DNA from: Symbiodinium kawagutii
Taxonomy: Eukaryota > Sar > Dinophyceae > Suessiales > Symbiodiniaceae
Length of the DNA stretch: 64,000 nucleotides
Reading direction: 5' to 3'
NCBI GenBank assembly: GCA_009767595.1
Contig: VSDK01026008.1
Span: 861,472-925,471, forward strand
Positions within the stretch are counted from its first letter, which is position 1; every line of letters begins with the position of its first letter. Position numbers and translations under genes: made by a program. The notes under the pieces were generated by a model. The model was not told the origin of the DNA. It was given only the letters and a program-made list of their open reading frames with translations, and made no database searches. Below are positions 47,471 through 58,861 of the stretch, piece by piece.

Positions 47471-47958
47471 TTAGCAACCAACAATACGGACAATCATCAA
47501 CCATGACAAACTATCCGCCATGACCAATTCCGTGCTGAACTGTCGTTGGCTGTGAATGATCATCCATAATTGCAAAGCATCCTCGCTGCGGGAAGCATCG
47601 TCCCAGATTAGCGAATGCATGTTGCTGCCCATCATGTTTCTGAGCAGATCTCCAGGTTCCGCCAAAATGGAGGTTGTTAATCCTTGCAAGCAAGGGAAAA
47701 GCACATAATTATCGATCTACCGAAATCACAAGGATGCTGCTCTCCATGATTCCTGAAGGGGTTGCCCCGGAGCTCAGAGCCCATGCGGGCACCTCGACCT
47801 TCGGACGTAAGTCAAGAGGTAGGAAGTCCTGGCCAGGCGCACCGCTGGTGTAACCGGGGTTGGTATCATGCTTGGCACAATGAGCATGGTCAAAAGTAAT
47901 GAATCTTCTGGCAAATCGTGTTTCAAGAGCAAGCCCAGTAGCCAATGAAAGATCTAAG
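47471..47958 (-). CDS. Two adjoining exon-like islands, unknown product
   Basis: An acceptor (ggctcttttttag) at 47959-47960 opens a stretch that reads LATGLALETRFARRFITFDH and continues to GIMESS. A pyrimidine-rich acceptor (gcttttcccttgcttgcaag) at 47683-47684 opens a second stretch containing LAEPGDLLRNMMGSNMHSLI. A GC donor (A|GCAGCA, near 47750) would join them in frame across an intron of about 60 bp; a GT donor at GTAGAT would be closer to consensus but brings an early stop. Both are clearly protein-like with mixed hydrophobic and charged residues. No domain is recognised. Confidence 0.5.
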
Positions 47959-48310
47959 CTAAAAAAGAGCCAGCGTGCGCTGGCAGTTCAGGCATGCTGC
48001 GTGCTGGTTTGTTGTTTTTCCCTTTGCAGGAAACCCCGGCAAAGTTTTACCTCCCGTCTTTTAAACGCAGAAATCAGCCGGATCATGGAAGTTTCCCTAG
48101 TCCCTGCGAAGCCACACTCCTAGTCATTCGAAACAAGACCTGCTCCTCCGCCGATCTACTGCTACCAGGTGGGGGGGACCGGTGAATAACGCATGGTCAC
48201 GGTTAGTCTCTTTTTATATCTCTGGTTCAGCCAGGTTTTCAATTCACCAACAATGATGGCTACGTGTTTACATTTTCCATGCGAACCATATAGAAATATC
48301 TACTACAAGT

Positions 48311-48411
48311 GGGCGTTTCTCAAAATAGGGGACCCCAAAATCGTCCAGTTTATTCACCATGTGATATATAAACCAACCATTTTTGGGGTCCCTTGTTGTG
48401 AGAGCACCCCC
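48311..48411. repeat. Family A TIR element
   Basis: Ends gtttctcaaaataggggacc and ggggtcccttgttgtgagag; core ends ataaaccaaccattttt. Confidence 0.75.
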
Positions 48412-48428
48412 ATATCTGCTACTACAAG

Positions 48429-48776
48429 TCAAATCGTTAAGCTGATGATGCTAGTCATGTTAGCCAACTTATCGAATGCTTTGGAACCTCTGTCCCTTGA
48501 ACCCGGCCTCCCACGGGTTTTCAGGGACAGGATCGCAGGAGGGCTCTGGTTGCTGCGGCTGAAAGCCTCAAGGGCATGGGTGGCTTGGCTGCTCCACTCC
48601 CAACTTTCGTACAAATCTTGAAAGACTCCAGGCTCAAGATTCTTAAAGTCAATGGCCGGAGGCTTTCCAACATAGATTCTCTCATCAACTGACCCAATGA
48701 TAAGTACACCCTTGAAGTTCGAGGGAAAACCATCCCAGGAAAGCTGTGCATCAACAGCGGTCCAAACAGTGACAAT
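48429..48776 (-). CDS. Terminal exon-like ORF, about 115 codons, unknown product
   Basis: This frame is open from just after a TGA at 48777-48779 down to a TGA at 48429-48431. An acceptor (gttgatgcacag) near 48745 would start the coding part, which reads LSWDGFPSNFKGVLIIGSVD and then a stretch including DFKNLEPGVFQDLYESWEWS. The last third is basic and serine-rich. There is no internal stop and the composition is balanced, so I take it as the 3' exon of a minus-strand gene whose next exon upstream is not obvious. It lies just right of family A repeat 48311-48411. Confidence 0.5.
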   Translation of the reverse strand: MVTVWTAVDAQLSWDGFPSNFKGVLIIGSVDERIYVGKPPAIDFKNLEPGVFQDLYESWEWSSQATHALEAFSRSNQSPPAILSLKTRGRPGSRDRGSKAFDKLANMTSIISLTI

Positions 48777-49226
48777 TCATAAGGTTGCAACCATCAAATT
48801 TTCAATACGCCAATATGGCCAGCCATGTTCATCATTGTTCTCACAGCATATACGACATTGCATCCCTCACCAACAATCAATCTTACCAAAGCAATCTTGA
48901 AACTTCGTCATTCAGAACTCCAAATGTTGGATATAACCCCCTACTGCAAGTCCCTATAAAAACCAGCATTTTTTGCCATCATTCACCACGAGTCGCGCAA
49001 GCGACTTCAACCGTTACATCCGGCGGTGTGCCATGCGCTGCCGCCCAAAGAGCTGGACGTGGAGCCACTGAGCTTCGAAAAACGTCCGCGCCTTGCTGGG
49101 TCTCCTAGCGTCAGGCGTTGCGCGGTTCGGGACTGCCACCGCCGGTGGTTCCGGTGGTTCACAACGACCTACCCATAGGGATCACCAGTGGTTGCCGGTG
49201 AAATGATGGATATATGGTGGATACAC

Positions 49227-49323
49227 GCGGGCTTCTCAAAATGGGGGATCCCCCCTAAATCATCCAATGTTGATTTTGTTGATGGCGATTTGCAGGATTC
49301 CCTTTTTTTAAGAAAGTACCATC
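49227..49323. repeat. Family A TIR element
   Basis: Ends gcttctcaaaatgggggatc and ttccctttttttaagaaag; shorter, diverged core. Confidence 0.6.
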
Positions 49324-49867
49324 TGGCTGCCAGCCAATATCAACCATGAAAAAGCAGGGGCAACTGAACGTCCAAAAAAAAAACTAGTTTATAGCTTGTT
49401 CATTAATGGGATGTGAACAGCTGGAATAAAGGATATTGACCCACAGGCATGCTGTAGATTGGCAGTTTAAAAATGAAAGCCAACAAAAATGCTGAGAAAA
49501 TCCAATGATGGTCAGGGTTGCGCTGGATCCTGTCGTGAAGCTGAAGTATCACCAAGTTGATCGGCAACCCTTAGCTGGTGATAAACCACCAAGTATTGTG
49601 TAGAGAGGTTGGGTAACTTAGTAAGAGCTAGCGACGGGAGGTATACAGTAAACGAGTTTATTCTCGGTTGTCCACGTGAAACAGCTTCCCAACCAGGTCA
49701 ACAGCCCGCACGCGAGATCATTTTCTCCATCTCAGCCGGTTCAGTCTCAACTGAATTAACTCAATATAGTAGTGGCGTGCATGCAGGTGCCTCCCCTGGC
49801 CATCGTAATCACTAACACCATTGTAGGCATTGGTTTACCATGAATGGTGAGTGACCTTTCGTATAAA

Positions 49868-50182
49868 GTCCTGAAAACCAACAGCTTGACCCTCCCAGTA
49901 GTTCGGGTTCTCGTCCGTCAGTTCCACGGAGGCGAACCATCAACACACCAACCGGCTGTGGGTTCTGCGTACAACTGGCTGTGAAAACATCAACCTGAAG
50001 AGCCGCTCAACCGTTGGGGATGGGTTCACTGACCCATGGCTGTTGGTTTTTAACCCATCCAATCCCGGGGCCATTTCCGCAGCGCAGCATCCCCAGCCTG
50101 ACGCATTTCCGAGGTACCTGGCGACTGGCTCGGCGTGGGGCTCAACTGTTGGGCCACCAGCGACCGGTTCTGAGCAGATCAA
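49868..50182 (-). CDS. Two adjoining exon-like islands, unknown product
   Basis: The upstream part (about 49985-50182) reads VEPHAEPVARYLGNASGWGC and continues to ERLFRLMFSQ. The downstream part (49868-49937) reads FASVELTDENPNYWEGQAVG. Both are well-formed minus frames but differ in frame, implying a small intron near 49.94-49.98 kb whose ends I cannot fix. No domain is recognised. Confidence 0.42.
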
Positions 50183-50995
50183 CCTCTTAGAGGTTGGCTT
50201 TCGCAGGGGTCACTGAGTAACCCCTTAAGATTCATAAAGAAATTGTTTTGATTATATAACATTGGCCCAGTGCTAATAATAGGTTCTCAACAGAGGTCGC
50301 TTGACCAGGGGTGATGCGACCTCGAACCTTGACTAACGCGCTATGATTCTAATTGCTCATGATTCATAGCACAGCTTGATTGTTGATTATCTCTGCAGTC
50401 ACAGACGGTTTCTTCTGAATAGCAGGCTATGAACATGAACAATAATAGGTGACTGTAAGGCACTGAGATTGGTTAGTCTACGGTTATCAATAAGATTGGA
50501 TGTAAAGACGAATAAAAAATAATGGGTACCAGTGGCTGAACCCATTGGTCATCAATCAACCATGAGCCCATTGGCAGTCACCCTTGAAACAACTGGCTGG
50601 CTAATTACTATACGTGCTAGTTTATAAGCCCTGGTTGTCACGAACCATCATTGGTCATTATTGAACACGATTGACGACGTCTGCAACCATGGTCAAGGAA
50701 CATTTGATTATTATCCTGTAGAGTTTTTTTGACTGCGCCCTCCCACTATCCTGTAGTTACGCCAGTAGTTTAAGATTTACAAATGCAAAATCACCTGCAC
50801 GTTTGAGCATCTTACAGGTTTATCAAAGCCAAGGCCACCCAGGCGACATGGCTCACCCAAAATGACTGATTCTACTTGGGTTTGATTTCCCCCAGAATAA
50901 TGTAAACATAAATGTAATGCATACACCATCACATCTTTGTAAGAAGCCCCTGCTCAAAGAATTGCAATCACTGCAAGATCATTATTGCATACTTG

Positions 50996-51125
50996 TTAGT
51001 ACCACCTAGAAATAGCATTGTCCGCAGCATATCAGTACCACCTTCCACCTAGTACTGCTATCGAGCATTGATTAGTACCACCTAGTACCACCTAGCAGTA
51101 GCACTTAATGGTACCAGTGCTAGCA
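50996..51125. repeat. agtaccacctag short repeats
   Basis: At least five copies of agtaccacct(ag) in both spaced and tandem form. Confidence 0.7.
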
Positions 51126-51254
51126 ACCACTGTATGGTGCTTCTGTCATGAGTGTGTGCAATGGTGATCCATACAGAGTAGTACTCCCCAGCACTAAGTT
51201 GGTCGGAAAAAACTATAGTTATATCTGCCATTGGCCTAGCAGTTGCCCCAATTA

Positions 51255-51292
51255 CAAACCAACTTACCTAAGTAGGGGGTACTACTCTGTGG
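51255..51292. repeat. Family C terminus
   Basis: Reads caaaccaacttacctaagta then gggggtactactctg. Confidence 0.5.
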
Positions 51293-51398
51293 GGGAAACG
51301 CCAACCATTTCTGTGCGCCTGGTCCATGATGGTTAGATTGTGGGTTGATTGTGGTTAGATAATGGTTAAATGGTGGTAAAACAGCTCAATGATGGGTC

Positions 51399-51490
51399 CT
51401 GGTTGGTGGTTTCAACCCCTTTGAAAATATTTGTCAACCAACCATTTGCTTATAAGCACTAGAACAAAAATGTCTCTCAAACCACTAACC
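51399..51490. repeat. Family B TIR element
   Basis: Ends ctggttggtggtttcaaccc and tctcaaaccactaacc, internal caaccaaccatttgct. Confidence 0.72.
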
Positions 51491-51649
51491 AAATAGAACC
51501 AGACTGATAACCATGATGCCATCATTCCCCATCACCACGAGTTGGTTCGATAGTGCGTTTCAATGGTGTCTAAAATAGTTAAATGATGGATAAAAGTAAA
51601 ATGATGAGATGAATGAATCCCCCCATAGGTCGATTCTCAGCTGATTTCC

Positions 51650-51722
51650 TATGGCTTGGGCTTGGCAGCCTGCACAGAAAGCTGGTCGAACTGGCGCTGG
51701 TTGATCTGTCCACTCACTAGGC
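51650..51722 (-). CDS. Short exon-like island
   Basis: The minus frame reads LVSGQINQRQFDQLSVQAAK. It is short, but well formed and more G/C-rich than its flanks. Boundaries are approximate. Confidence 0.35.
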
Positions 51723-52025
51723 TTTGGTGAACCTTTGGAAAACAGTTAGCCATCAATTAACCATATAAATCAACCCTACAAAACCAAATAAAAACCGAAA
51801 AGCCACGCAAAACCCGATGGAACCCTTTGAAACCATGTCAATCCCATACAAGCCTCCCTATAAATCCCTTAAAAAACCCACCAACAACTCATTGAATCTG
51901 TCATTCTTTGCAACGATCTCTCGCCGGCCTCAACGATGCATCCCACTGAGCTCGGTGCTCCTGACCGAAGGGATGGAGTTCAGCGCTAGGTTTTGCCCAG
52001 GGGCCAATGGTTAGATGATGTTAGA

Positions 52026-52188
52026 TGGGGGGTTCTCAATATATCCATTAGTACTGGTTCGTAAGTATCCGCTAAGGGTTGCGCACAGAAACGAGGGATA
52101 CTGGACAACCACTAAGTCTAACAACGGCGGAGAAACGGCTGATAAACTGGATGATACCTGGGGGGTTCCCTATTTCGAGAAGCCACCA
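52026..52188. repeat. Family A TIR element, expanded core
   Basis: Ends ggggggttctcaatat and ggttccctatttcgagaag, with a core of about 120 bp that includes gataaactggatgat. Confidence 0.6.
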
Positions 52189-52674
52189 CGTGATGGTTAG
52201 TTGATGGTTGGTGAAATGACGGTGAAGCGATGGTTGAATGATGGCATCGTTTCCATCTTTGAACTTTGAAATAGCGCCTAATTTGTTGTGAAATGATGGG
52301 TAATTCCTGGTGAAATGACGGTCATCCAACGGTGAATTGATGCTTCAGCGATGGCTCACATGATCAAACCCATCATGGTCATGCAGCATAGCTGGCAGAA
52401 AAGTCACCATTCAATCAACCACGTGATCATTGAGCCAGCTACCACCAGGGCTACCAGGGCAACCAGCAGCGTTCGCTCGGCTGGTTGATCAAACGATCGG
52501 AAAGAACCAACGCAATGACCAGCCATGACTTGCATCGACGAACCAATCATTCAAAAACGCATCATTCTACTATCAAATGGCCATTCTCACTACCCATCAG
52601 CTGTTTTTTACCGTGCAACTACCCAAAAAATACCGTGCATCAGCCACCAGTCAATCACATCGCCACGGGGTAAT

Positions 52675-52796
52675 CATTTGACGGTGGCGCCGTCGCCACA
52701 CCTTCGCCACGTTGAGCAGGTGCTCGTGCTGCTGCTCCACTACGCGACAGAGAGAGGTGATCAGCTCTGTGACCTGCGATGGACCGATGGATGACG
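52675..52796 (-). CDS. Exon-like island, helical, unknown product
   Basis: The minus frame reads SIGPSQVTELITSLCRVVEQ, then QHEHLLNVAKVWRRRHRQM. Charged and leucine-rich spacing suggests a helix or coiled coil. The plus strand is open in phase with weaker residue usage. Confidence 0.45.
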
Positions 52797-52895
52797 ACTT
52801 GCTCCTGGGTATCAATTGCGGATACACACGGAGAGATGTTTGCGGATGTTTATATATAGGTTAATTTTTGTTTACTTGAAAACAGAAAGGAAAAA

Positions 52896-53070
52896 ACAAA
52901 TAAATACATACATACATACACACATGCATTACATTACATTACATGACATGACATGACATGACATGACATGACATTACATTATATTACATTACATTACATT
53001 ACATTACATCACATCACATTACAAACATACACTACACTACAGTACAGTACATTACATTACATACATACAT
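52896..53070. repeat. Pentanucleotide ACATT/ACATG array
   Basis: Degenerate runs of cattacatta and catgacatga units, bordered by catacataca. Confidence 0.93.
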
Positions 53071-53195
53071 ATTCTGTGTTCATATCTGATCATATCTGTG
53101 TGATTGTGTGTATGCTCTCCTGGGTTGTACACGGACATGTGCAGGGATGGTTTGCATTGGTTGGTGGATGTGTCTGGTATTTCTCCTGGCTATAT

Positions 53196-53299
53196 GTGGG
53201 TGTTTCTCAAAATAGGGGTACCCCTAAATCATCCATTACTAGTCATTTATAGTAATAAACCAACCATTTTTGGGGGTCCCCTATTTTAAGAAACCACCA
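53196..53299. repeat. Family A TIR element, best-preserved copy
   Basis: Ends tgtttctcaaaataggggta and gtcccctattttaagaaacc form a near-perfect hairpin of about 25 bp per arm; core atcatccattactagtc and tagtaataaaccaacc. Confidence 0.8.
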
Positions 53300-53339
53300 T
53301 ATGTGAGAATTTGTGGTGGCTTTTAGTTGAAGCATCAGC

Positions 53340-53415
53340 TTTCAGCATTGAACACTGCTCTTGGATCAGAATTGCCCGCTTCACGACGGCGAACGGGCCC
53401 TCACACCAACACGTA
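53340..53415 (-). CDS. Exon-like island, coding strand uncertain
   Basis: The minus frame reads CEGPFAVVKRAILIQEQCSM and on for about 33 codons. On the plus strand the same DNA is open and ends at a consensus GTAAGC donor (CAC|GTAAGC near 53419). The minus peptide is the more protein-like, the plus splice site the better, so the strand is unresolved. Confidence 0.3.
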
Positions 53416-53464
53416 AGCACCCAATCCTCGATGCTTCCATCCGTTCATGACACTTGGCTTTGGA

Positions 53465-53598
53465 CTTGGATGTGCACCGCCAGTTTGCAACTGCTAGCTA
53501 ACCATGGTTATAGGGGTGGGTTCAGCTACCTTGCAGTTTTTCATAACATAGTTACATCCCAGGCACAGTGAGCTAACCCCTGGCTTTGCACATCCAAG
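53465..53598. repeat. Family D TIR element
   Basis: Ends cttggatgtgca and tgcacatccaag are perfect 12-bp inverted repeats; core taaccatggttataggggtg. Confidence 0.8.
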
Positions 53599-54958
53599 TT
53601 GTCGTCTAAAAACCGACGATTTCGAAGCCTTTTTGGCCGGTTTTCCTGTAACAACTCCAGATTTGTAAGCCTTTTCTAGCCAGGTTTTCCCATCGAAACT
53701 GCGGATTCTTAGTTTCCAGCTTAGTTTCCCAAAGGATCAGCCTTTCTGTCCACAACTTTGCCACTGCGTCGCACCTCCAATGACTCCATCGGCATTATCT
53801 CCATGGCGGCAAGGCCTCGAAGGCCGTAACGACCGGCGTACAACGCACGTGACGACCAAAAAGATCCCGTGATTTTGGAGAATTGATGTTTTCGGACTGA
53901 CTATATTTTTCTGACTGGTTTTTTTCGGATTGATTTTTGCAGATTGGAGTGTTTTTGTTTTCGGATTTGTTCGAATATTTTTTTGGCGAATTGCTATTGA
54001 TTGTCTAAAACTGAGTGAAATATCCATCATAATCAGCCAGAGTCTCAAGGAGGAATGGTTGGGCATGCCGGGAAGAGCAACAAAAAATTGCGAAACCGTT
54101 TGCAGCAACAGGGGGGCAAAACGCGAGTTTTGATTTTCAAACATAAACGGCACTACTGGCAAATGCATATCAACAAAGTCCCTTCGACCTATTTATAGCA
54201 AAGCGGTGGTTTATTGACAGCTGGATCTACCTGTATAGTTTCAAACAATTTCAAACATCAATAATACTAAAGCTGGTCCCCCCCCTTTTGTCGTCACTGC
54301 GTATCAATTTCTCAGGGGGAAAACCTTGAAATTTTCCGCTGATTTTGAGCCCTTACCGGCTGCGCAGTGGCATGCGCTTGCATGACGGTGGCCAATCATG
54401 GTAGATGAGCCCGTGTGCCATGCTTAAGCCTCAGGGCATGGTGCTAGTTAAAATATATTCCATAGATGAAACATGGTATCCTATCTCTAGGCTGTTATCA
54501 AAAAAAGATTGAGGGACCCCCTGGATCGGAACCCCCTCCCAACTGCAGTCACATATTTTTCAGTGCCTGATTTGGATGAATTAGGGGTGCTTTTTGGGAA
54601 AAGTACCTACAACATGCTCAAAACCTCGGGCTCCAAAACCTGCACAGGATTGGGACCCCCTTCCATCAAATCTGCTCAGGCCGACGCTGATTCATCCAGA
54701 TTAAATCAGATCACCCATTTTGACCCCAGTCAATCAGTCAACCCCAAAGTTGTTGATTTTTCAAACCCAAATGCTCGAAACTTTGAAACCTGGGTATCAC
54801 CCATGTTTGTCGTGCAAGCGAAGACATGAAGCATGGAGAAATGGCCAGGCACAGCATCTTTTGGATATCCACATTCACAAAATAATTCTCTCTCTTAACT
54901 GAACTGAATGATGTTCAATGATTTACAATGATTTACAGTGATGATATATCAAGTACTT

Positions 54959-54980
54959 TCAAGTCCAGTATGATGTTGGG

Positions 54981-55037
<57 letters not shown>

Positions 55038-55439
55038 CCACATATTTGCATCTCCATTGCCATGTGCAGTTCCCCTATCCACACTTGTAGTTCCATCTGT
55101 CCACACCGTCGGCGGAAGTGATCCAGAGTCGCAAGTGACTCCTTTGCCTTTATGGCTGCCACGCAGTTGCTAGAGACAAGCGCCATCCTCAGGTTGGATT
55201 CTGAGACATGGCCGGTGCGACCGGCTCATCTTTTCTCACGCGTGGGGCACGTTTGGCCCAGCACAGTGCCGCGCGCTGGCGCGCTTGCGCCACCGTGCTG
55301 CGCGCTTCAGGGGTTTGATCGGTGCGAAACCAACGGCAACCGCTACCGGAATGTTCAGCGAGTTCGCCACCCGGAAACTGAGGGCGGGACCATCCTTACC
55401 GTCGTGAATCGTTGTGAAGCGTGACGGATTGACCGCCAT
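54959..55439 (-). CDS. Candidate two-exon small gene ending in poly-His
   Basis: Exon 1 (55240-55439) starts with ATG and reads MAVNPSRFTTIHDGKDGPAL and onward for 66 codons plus 2 bases, ending at a GTGAGA donor. A 52-bp intron (55188-55239) ends in AG. Exon 2 starts at 55187 in matching phase with MALVSSNCVAAIKAKESL, continues through an acidic and amphipathic stretch, then 19 histidines read from a (GAT)n microsatellite and a stop after PTSYWT. The joined product would be about 142 aa. The bases before the ATG are TTAG, so the ATG could be an internal methionine after an acceptor. No domain is recognised. Phase agreement and codon composition support coding; the His run may instead lie past an unseen donor. 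Confidence 0.5.
54981..55037. repeat. (GAT)n microsatellite, read as poly-His on minus
   Basis: About 19 uninterrupted units, overlapping the last exon of the 54.96-55.44 kb candidate gene. Confidence 0.95.
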
Positions 55440-55899
55440 CTAAGCGTGGCATTTCACCATCAGGAAGCATCATGTTCATTGAGCATTGACTTTCTATAAA
55501 GTCGTAATTCTAAATTTTAATCAGTAGGTTCACCATTCTTAATTTTGATTGGCCGATATGACTATCATCACCGATCAGTAACCAGTAATTCCATCAACCA
55601 CTGATACAGTATCCATCAGTATCCATCATTGCTCATCACCACCATCCTTCACCAGGGCTCGTCATGAGCTGGGCGAACTCACCGTTCAAGTGATCACATC
55701 ACTGCCGGGTGTTTGCCAGGTGTTTTAAGGGCGGCAAGTCATGCCACGGAAGGATCAATGGCGGCAACTTAGGGCTCGCCATGACGTGGATCAGCTTGGG
55801 AGTTGTGAATTGTGGCGAATGAACCGGGTGCATATCAGCACTTGCTCGGCAATGAACCGGCTCATGTTTGGGGTACCCATGATTCTGGGACTTTCATGC

Positions 55900-56066
55900 A
55901 CTGTATATACATATATATCTATTTATAAAATATATTATATATACATTTATAGATACGTATATATACATATACTGTATATACATTATTTAGATATATATAT
56001 ATATATATTTTACATTTTCAAATATATATAGATATATGTATATATATACGTGTGTGTGTGTGTGTG
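55900..56066. repeat. TA-rich tract with (GT)n end
   Basis: Long run of tatata-type dinucleotides ending in gtgtgtgtgtgtgtgt at 56050-56066. Confidence 0.9.
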
Positions 56067-56171
56067 TTGCCATGGGTCAAGCCACGAACCATCCAAGTTC
56101 GCCAGGTTGGTGCTCAAATCTCGACGACCCGAACTGTTTTGTTGGTCGTGGTCGGGATGCGGACATCTGGG

Positions 56172-56304
56172 GTACAGTGAAACCATTGTTAAGAATGCTT
56201 GTTAAGAATGCTTGTTAAGAATGCTTGTTAAGAATGCTTGTTAAGAAACCCAGGGTACCCTGAAAAAATCTTAAGCGGTTCTTCTTCAGCGGTTCCACTG
56301 TACA
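56172..56304. mobile_element. Tigger/pogo-like miniature element
   Basis: Ends CAGTGAAACC and GGTTCCACTG are inverted repeats flanked by TA on both sides (ta-cagtg ... cactg-ta). CAGTG termini and TA duplication match the Tc1/mariner-pogo group. It is about 133 bp, contains no ORF, and is largely filled with a 13-bp tandem repeat. Confidence 0.65.
56188..56247. repeat. 13-bp tandem repeat
   Basis: Four full copies of gttaagaatgctt plus a partial fifth, inside the Tigger-like element. Confidence 0.9.
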
Positions 56305-56399
56305 TGGTATTGACCTGGAGCCGCATAAGTGCGCGCGTGTGCGTTGTGCGTGTTAAGGTTTGCGACTCTTAGATCCTACAGTGCTAGCCATCAACACAT

Positions 56400-56580
56400 A
56401 ACAGTTCAACTCACTCGCTAACAACCGTTGAAAGTGGCACCATTCATCACGCAATAAACCATGCCATATCTTGTGGTTGAGAATACGGGCAGTTCTGGTG
56501 GTTGAGCCCTGATCTTCCAACTGCTTAAGCAGGGCGGTGCATATTGAGGCTTTATCTTCAAACAGAACCATGGCGATCAA
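56400..56580 (-). CDS. Exon-like island, helical, unknown product
   Basis: The minus frame reads MVLFEDKASICTALLKQLED and continues through HKIWHGLLRDEWCHFQRLLA. The composition suggests an alpha-helical protein. GAGTGAGTTG at its 3' side may hold a GTGAGT-like donor near 56420. A Tigger-like miniature element lies about 100 bp downstream in this direction. Confidence 0.45.
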
Positions 56581-56772
56581 CCCTTTTTCCCATTGGTGAA
56601 ACCTTGGTATACCATGGTTAGCTCAACCCGTTTGCTCAGATTGGTGAACTCGCCCAGGCTATGCTCAATGTAGCTACCAGCGATGCACATCCACGTCATT
56701 CCACGTCCAACTCTAGATCCTTTCCCGGCTTGTGCCCATAGGAAACCGCACAGGCTCTGGGGTTATAGGTGG

Positions 56773-57039
56773 TCATAACCCATAGCCATCTGTGCTCAAC
56801 ACCGGCAGACTAGACGTGTCTACTTCAAAAATATCACAGCCAAAGGAATGCCACAAATTCTCTTTACAGCGGCTCGTTCCACAATGCCAGGAGTACGGCA
56901 TTGAACTCGCCAGCATGCAAAGCCGGAGTTCATGCACTTGGCAACTCAGAGTTATCAGCTCCAGCTCCACTCGGTGTCTTGAAAGCAGTTGAGTCCCAAA
57001 AGCTGGGGGTCTGCAATGGCCAACCCTACCCAGGCTCAA
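56773..57039 (-). CDS. Open stretch, coding strand uncertain
   Basis: The minus frame is open for 88 codons and includes CKENLWHSFGCDIFEVDTSS; the plus strand is open over much of the same stretch. No domain and no clear splice pair. The minus strand is preferred only because neighbouring islands favour it. Confidence 0.25.
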   Translation of the reverse strand: MSLGRVGHCRPPAFGTQLLSRHRVELELITLSCQVHELRLCMLASSMPYSWHCGTSRCKENLWHSFGCDIFEVDTSSLPVLSTDGYGL

Positions 57040-57129
57040 GAAAAAAGATTGGAATATATCCAGTTTCAGCTGGGTTCAAGATATGATCACTAGGTTCAAG
57101 AAAACGAATCTTAAACAAAAAATATGTTG

Positions 57130-57342
57130 AAAAAAGTGCTCGGATTTCATTGGCTTCCAACAATTTCTTCCCGTGATGGGTGCGATAAGCTTAGCCAGCT
57201 TGCTATGTGCAGGGCCCATGTGTCTGAACAACCCTGCCATGTCAACAAAGAAACCACTGCTGGAATCACCTTCAAACCACCGGGGTGCCACGAACTGCCA
57301 AGAGACAAGCCTAGCCACTCCCAGAGCAAGCAAATTAATCAA
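57130..57342 (-). CDS. Exon-like island, unknown product
   Basis: The minus frame reads WQFVAPRWFEGDSSSGFFVD followed by MAGLFRHMGPAHSKLAKLI and a basic end. The plus strand is open in the same phase, but its residues are less protein-like. Exact splice sites are not assigned. Confidence 0.42.
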
Positions 57343-57764
57343 GGACTGAGGGATTATACTAATTTAATCATTGCTGATCAATGCTTGGTATCAATAATGA
57401 AGTATCAATAACTTATCTAATCATACTTAAATCATGGACTGAGATTACTTATTGATACTTCATCAGTGATGATTAGCGATTGAATAAATTCACATCATGC
57501 ATGCATATTTGTGATTGGTAATTCAGCAAATAGTTCATCAGGAATAACTGATGGTTAGTAATAATTTGCTAGATGATCATTCAATGACGTTCTTATGTAA
57601 TCCAGAACTGTCATCGACGATTTCTTGCTGACATTTCCAGACGCTCCAGCCATTTCCATAGAATTAAGAAACATTGAGGTAGGTAGTCCATCATGCCGTT
57701 TTTGTTGTGCCATCCTTACTCTTTCTTGCTCTGGTCGTGTATGCTGTACCTATGTTTCCTCCTA

Positions 57765-57929
57765 CCCTACACACCGCCCAAAGCACTGCTTGCGCATGGG
57801 CACGCTTTCGCATGGGAAGCCTGGGAGTCCAAAAAACATGGAAGCCCCAGGGCCAGTGTCACCTTGCGCCCACTTGAATGATTTGAGCTCTGCAATGCCC
57901 CAAGCTTCCAACAATTGGTTGATGGGTGA
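57765..57929 (-). CDS. Exon-like island, about 55 codons, unknown product
   Basis: The minus frame reads INQLLEAWGIAELKSFKWAQ, then a glycine/proline and cysteine-containing stretch ending near FGRCVG before a TAG. A GTGTAG donor lies within its end. The plus strand is open too, but this frame has the more typical mix of hydrophobic, charged and aromatic residues. Boundaries are approximate. Confidence 0.45.
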
Positions 57930-58861
57930 GTGTCTACATGTGTAATGCTGTGCTTGTATTCATATGAGTAAGAGAGTCACTAAGGTTCATGATACCCCAA
58001 TATAACCCAATAGTCTAGTTTTACTACATGTATCAAATTACATTTTTGTGTGAGCGCACTGGCTGGTTAATTGCTATTCCATGCTATTCCCAGTTCATCG
58101 GTTTCTGATGTCAGAGCCACTTGGCTATAACCCATCGAGCAACAATCAGCCAAACCAGATCTGCTTCATAGTTCATTGGAAAAAATCATGCTGTGTTTTC
58201 TGCACATGATGGAATCAAAACAATGTCGCCTATCTGGATATACCATAATGTACCAACAAGAAACCTTCAAACATATGATTACATATGGACATGCCATGAT
58301 ATGCCAGCATCACACATCTGGATATCACCCTCCAGTAAACTAACCTAGAAATGGAAAATCCACCATAGAAATAGCTGGTTTTCCTATAAAAACTGGCGTG
58401 ATTCCTCCCAAGCGAGTTTCCCCAACAGTTTCTATAGGCAAACCAGCCATTCTTAAAATTAAACGAGGTAAACCAGTGACTTCATAGGTAAACCATGGCA
58501 AACTCATAGAGTTCGTTTCCCAAGAGTCGGTTCACCGCAGCTCACCACCGTTGACAGCTCGAATCTCCCGTGGGCATCAGCTACGGCGGCGCCGCGGCGG
58601 CATGGGCGCCACGGTCGCTTCGCTCTCTATGGGCAAGTCCACGGCCTGGTTACCTCGGTCATAGCTGGTGGATTCCAAGCCCGTCATGGAAAACATCAAG
58701 TCAACCAACCATAACTGGTTATAAAGGGTTGGTAGAACTACTGTAGTTATGGTTGACTTGCGACTTTTTCAGTTCACTGGTTTTGTGCCAACTATCTGAT
58801 ATAACTCATAAGTCAACCATATGGGAGATATTTGTTAATAATTCAGTTAGGGAAGGTTATA

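Larger units (their letters stand above)
50200..51640. other. Repeat-rich, no firm gene
   Basis: Holds the agtaccacct repeats, a family C terminus and a family B copy. Confidence 0.5.

Noticed and set aside
53737-54168. Minus ORF of 143 codons
   Set aside because: AT-rich and low complexity (Lys, Asn, Thr, Ser), made from diverged short repeats; no exon features.
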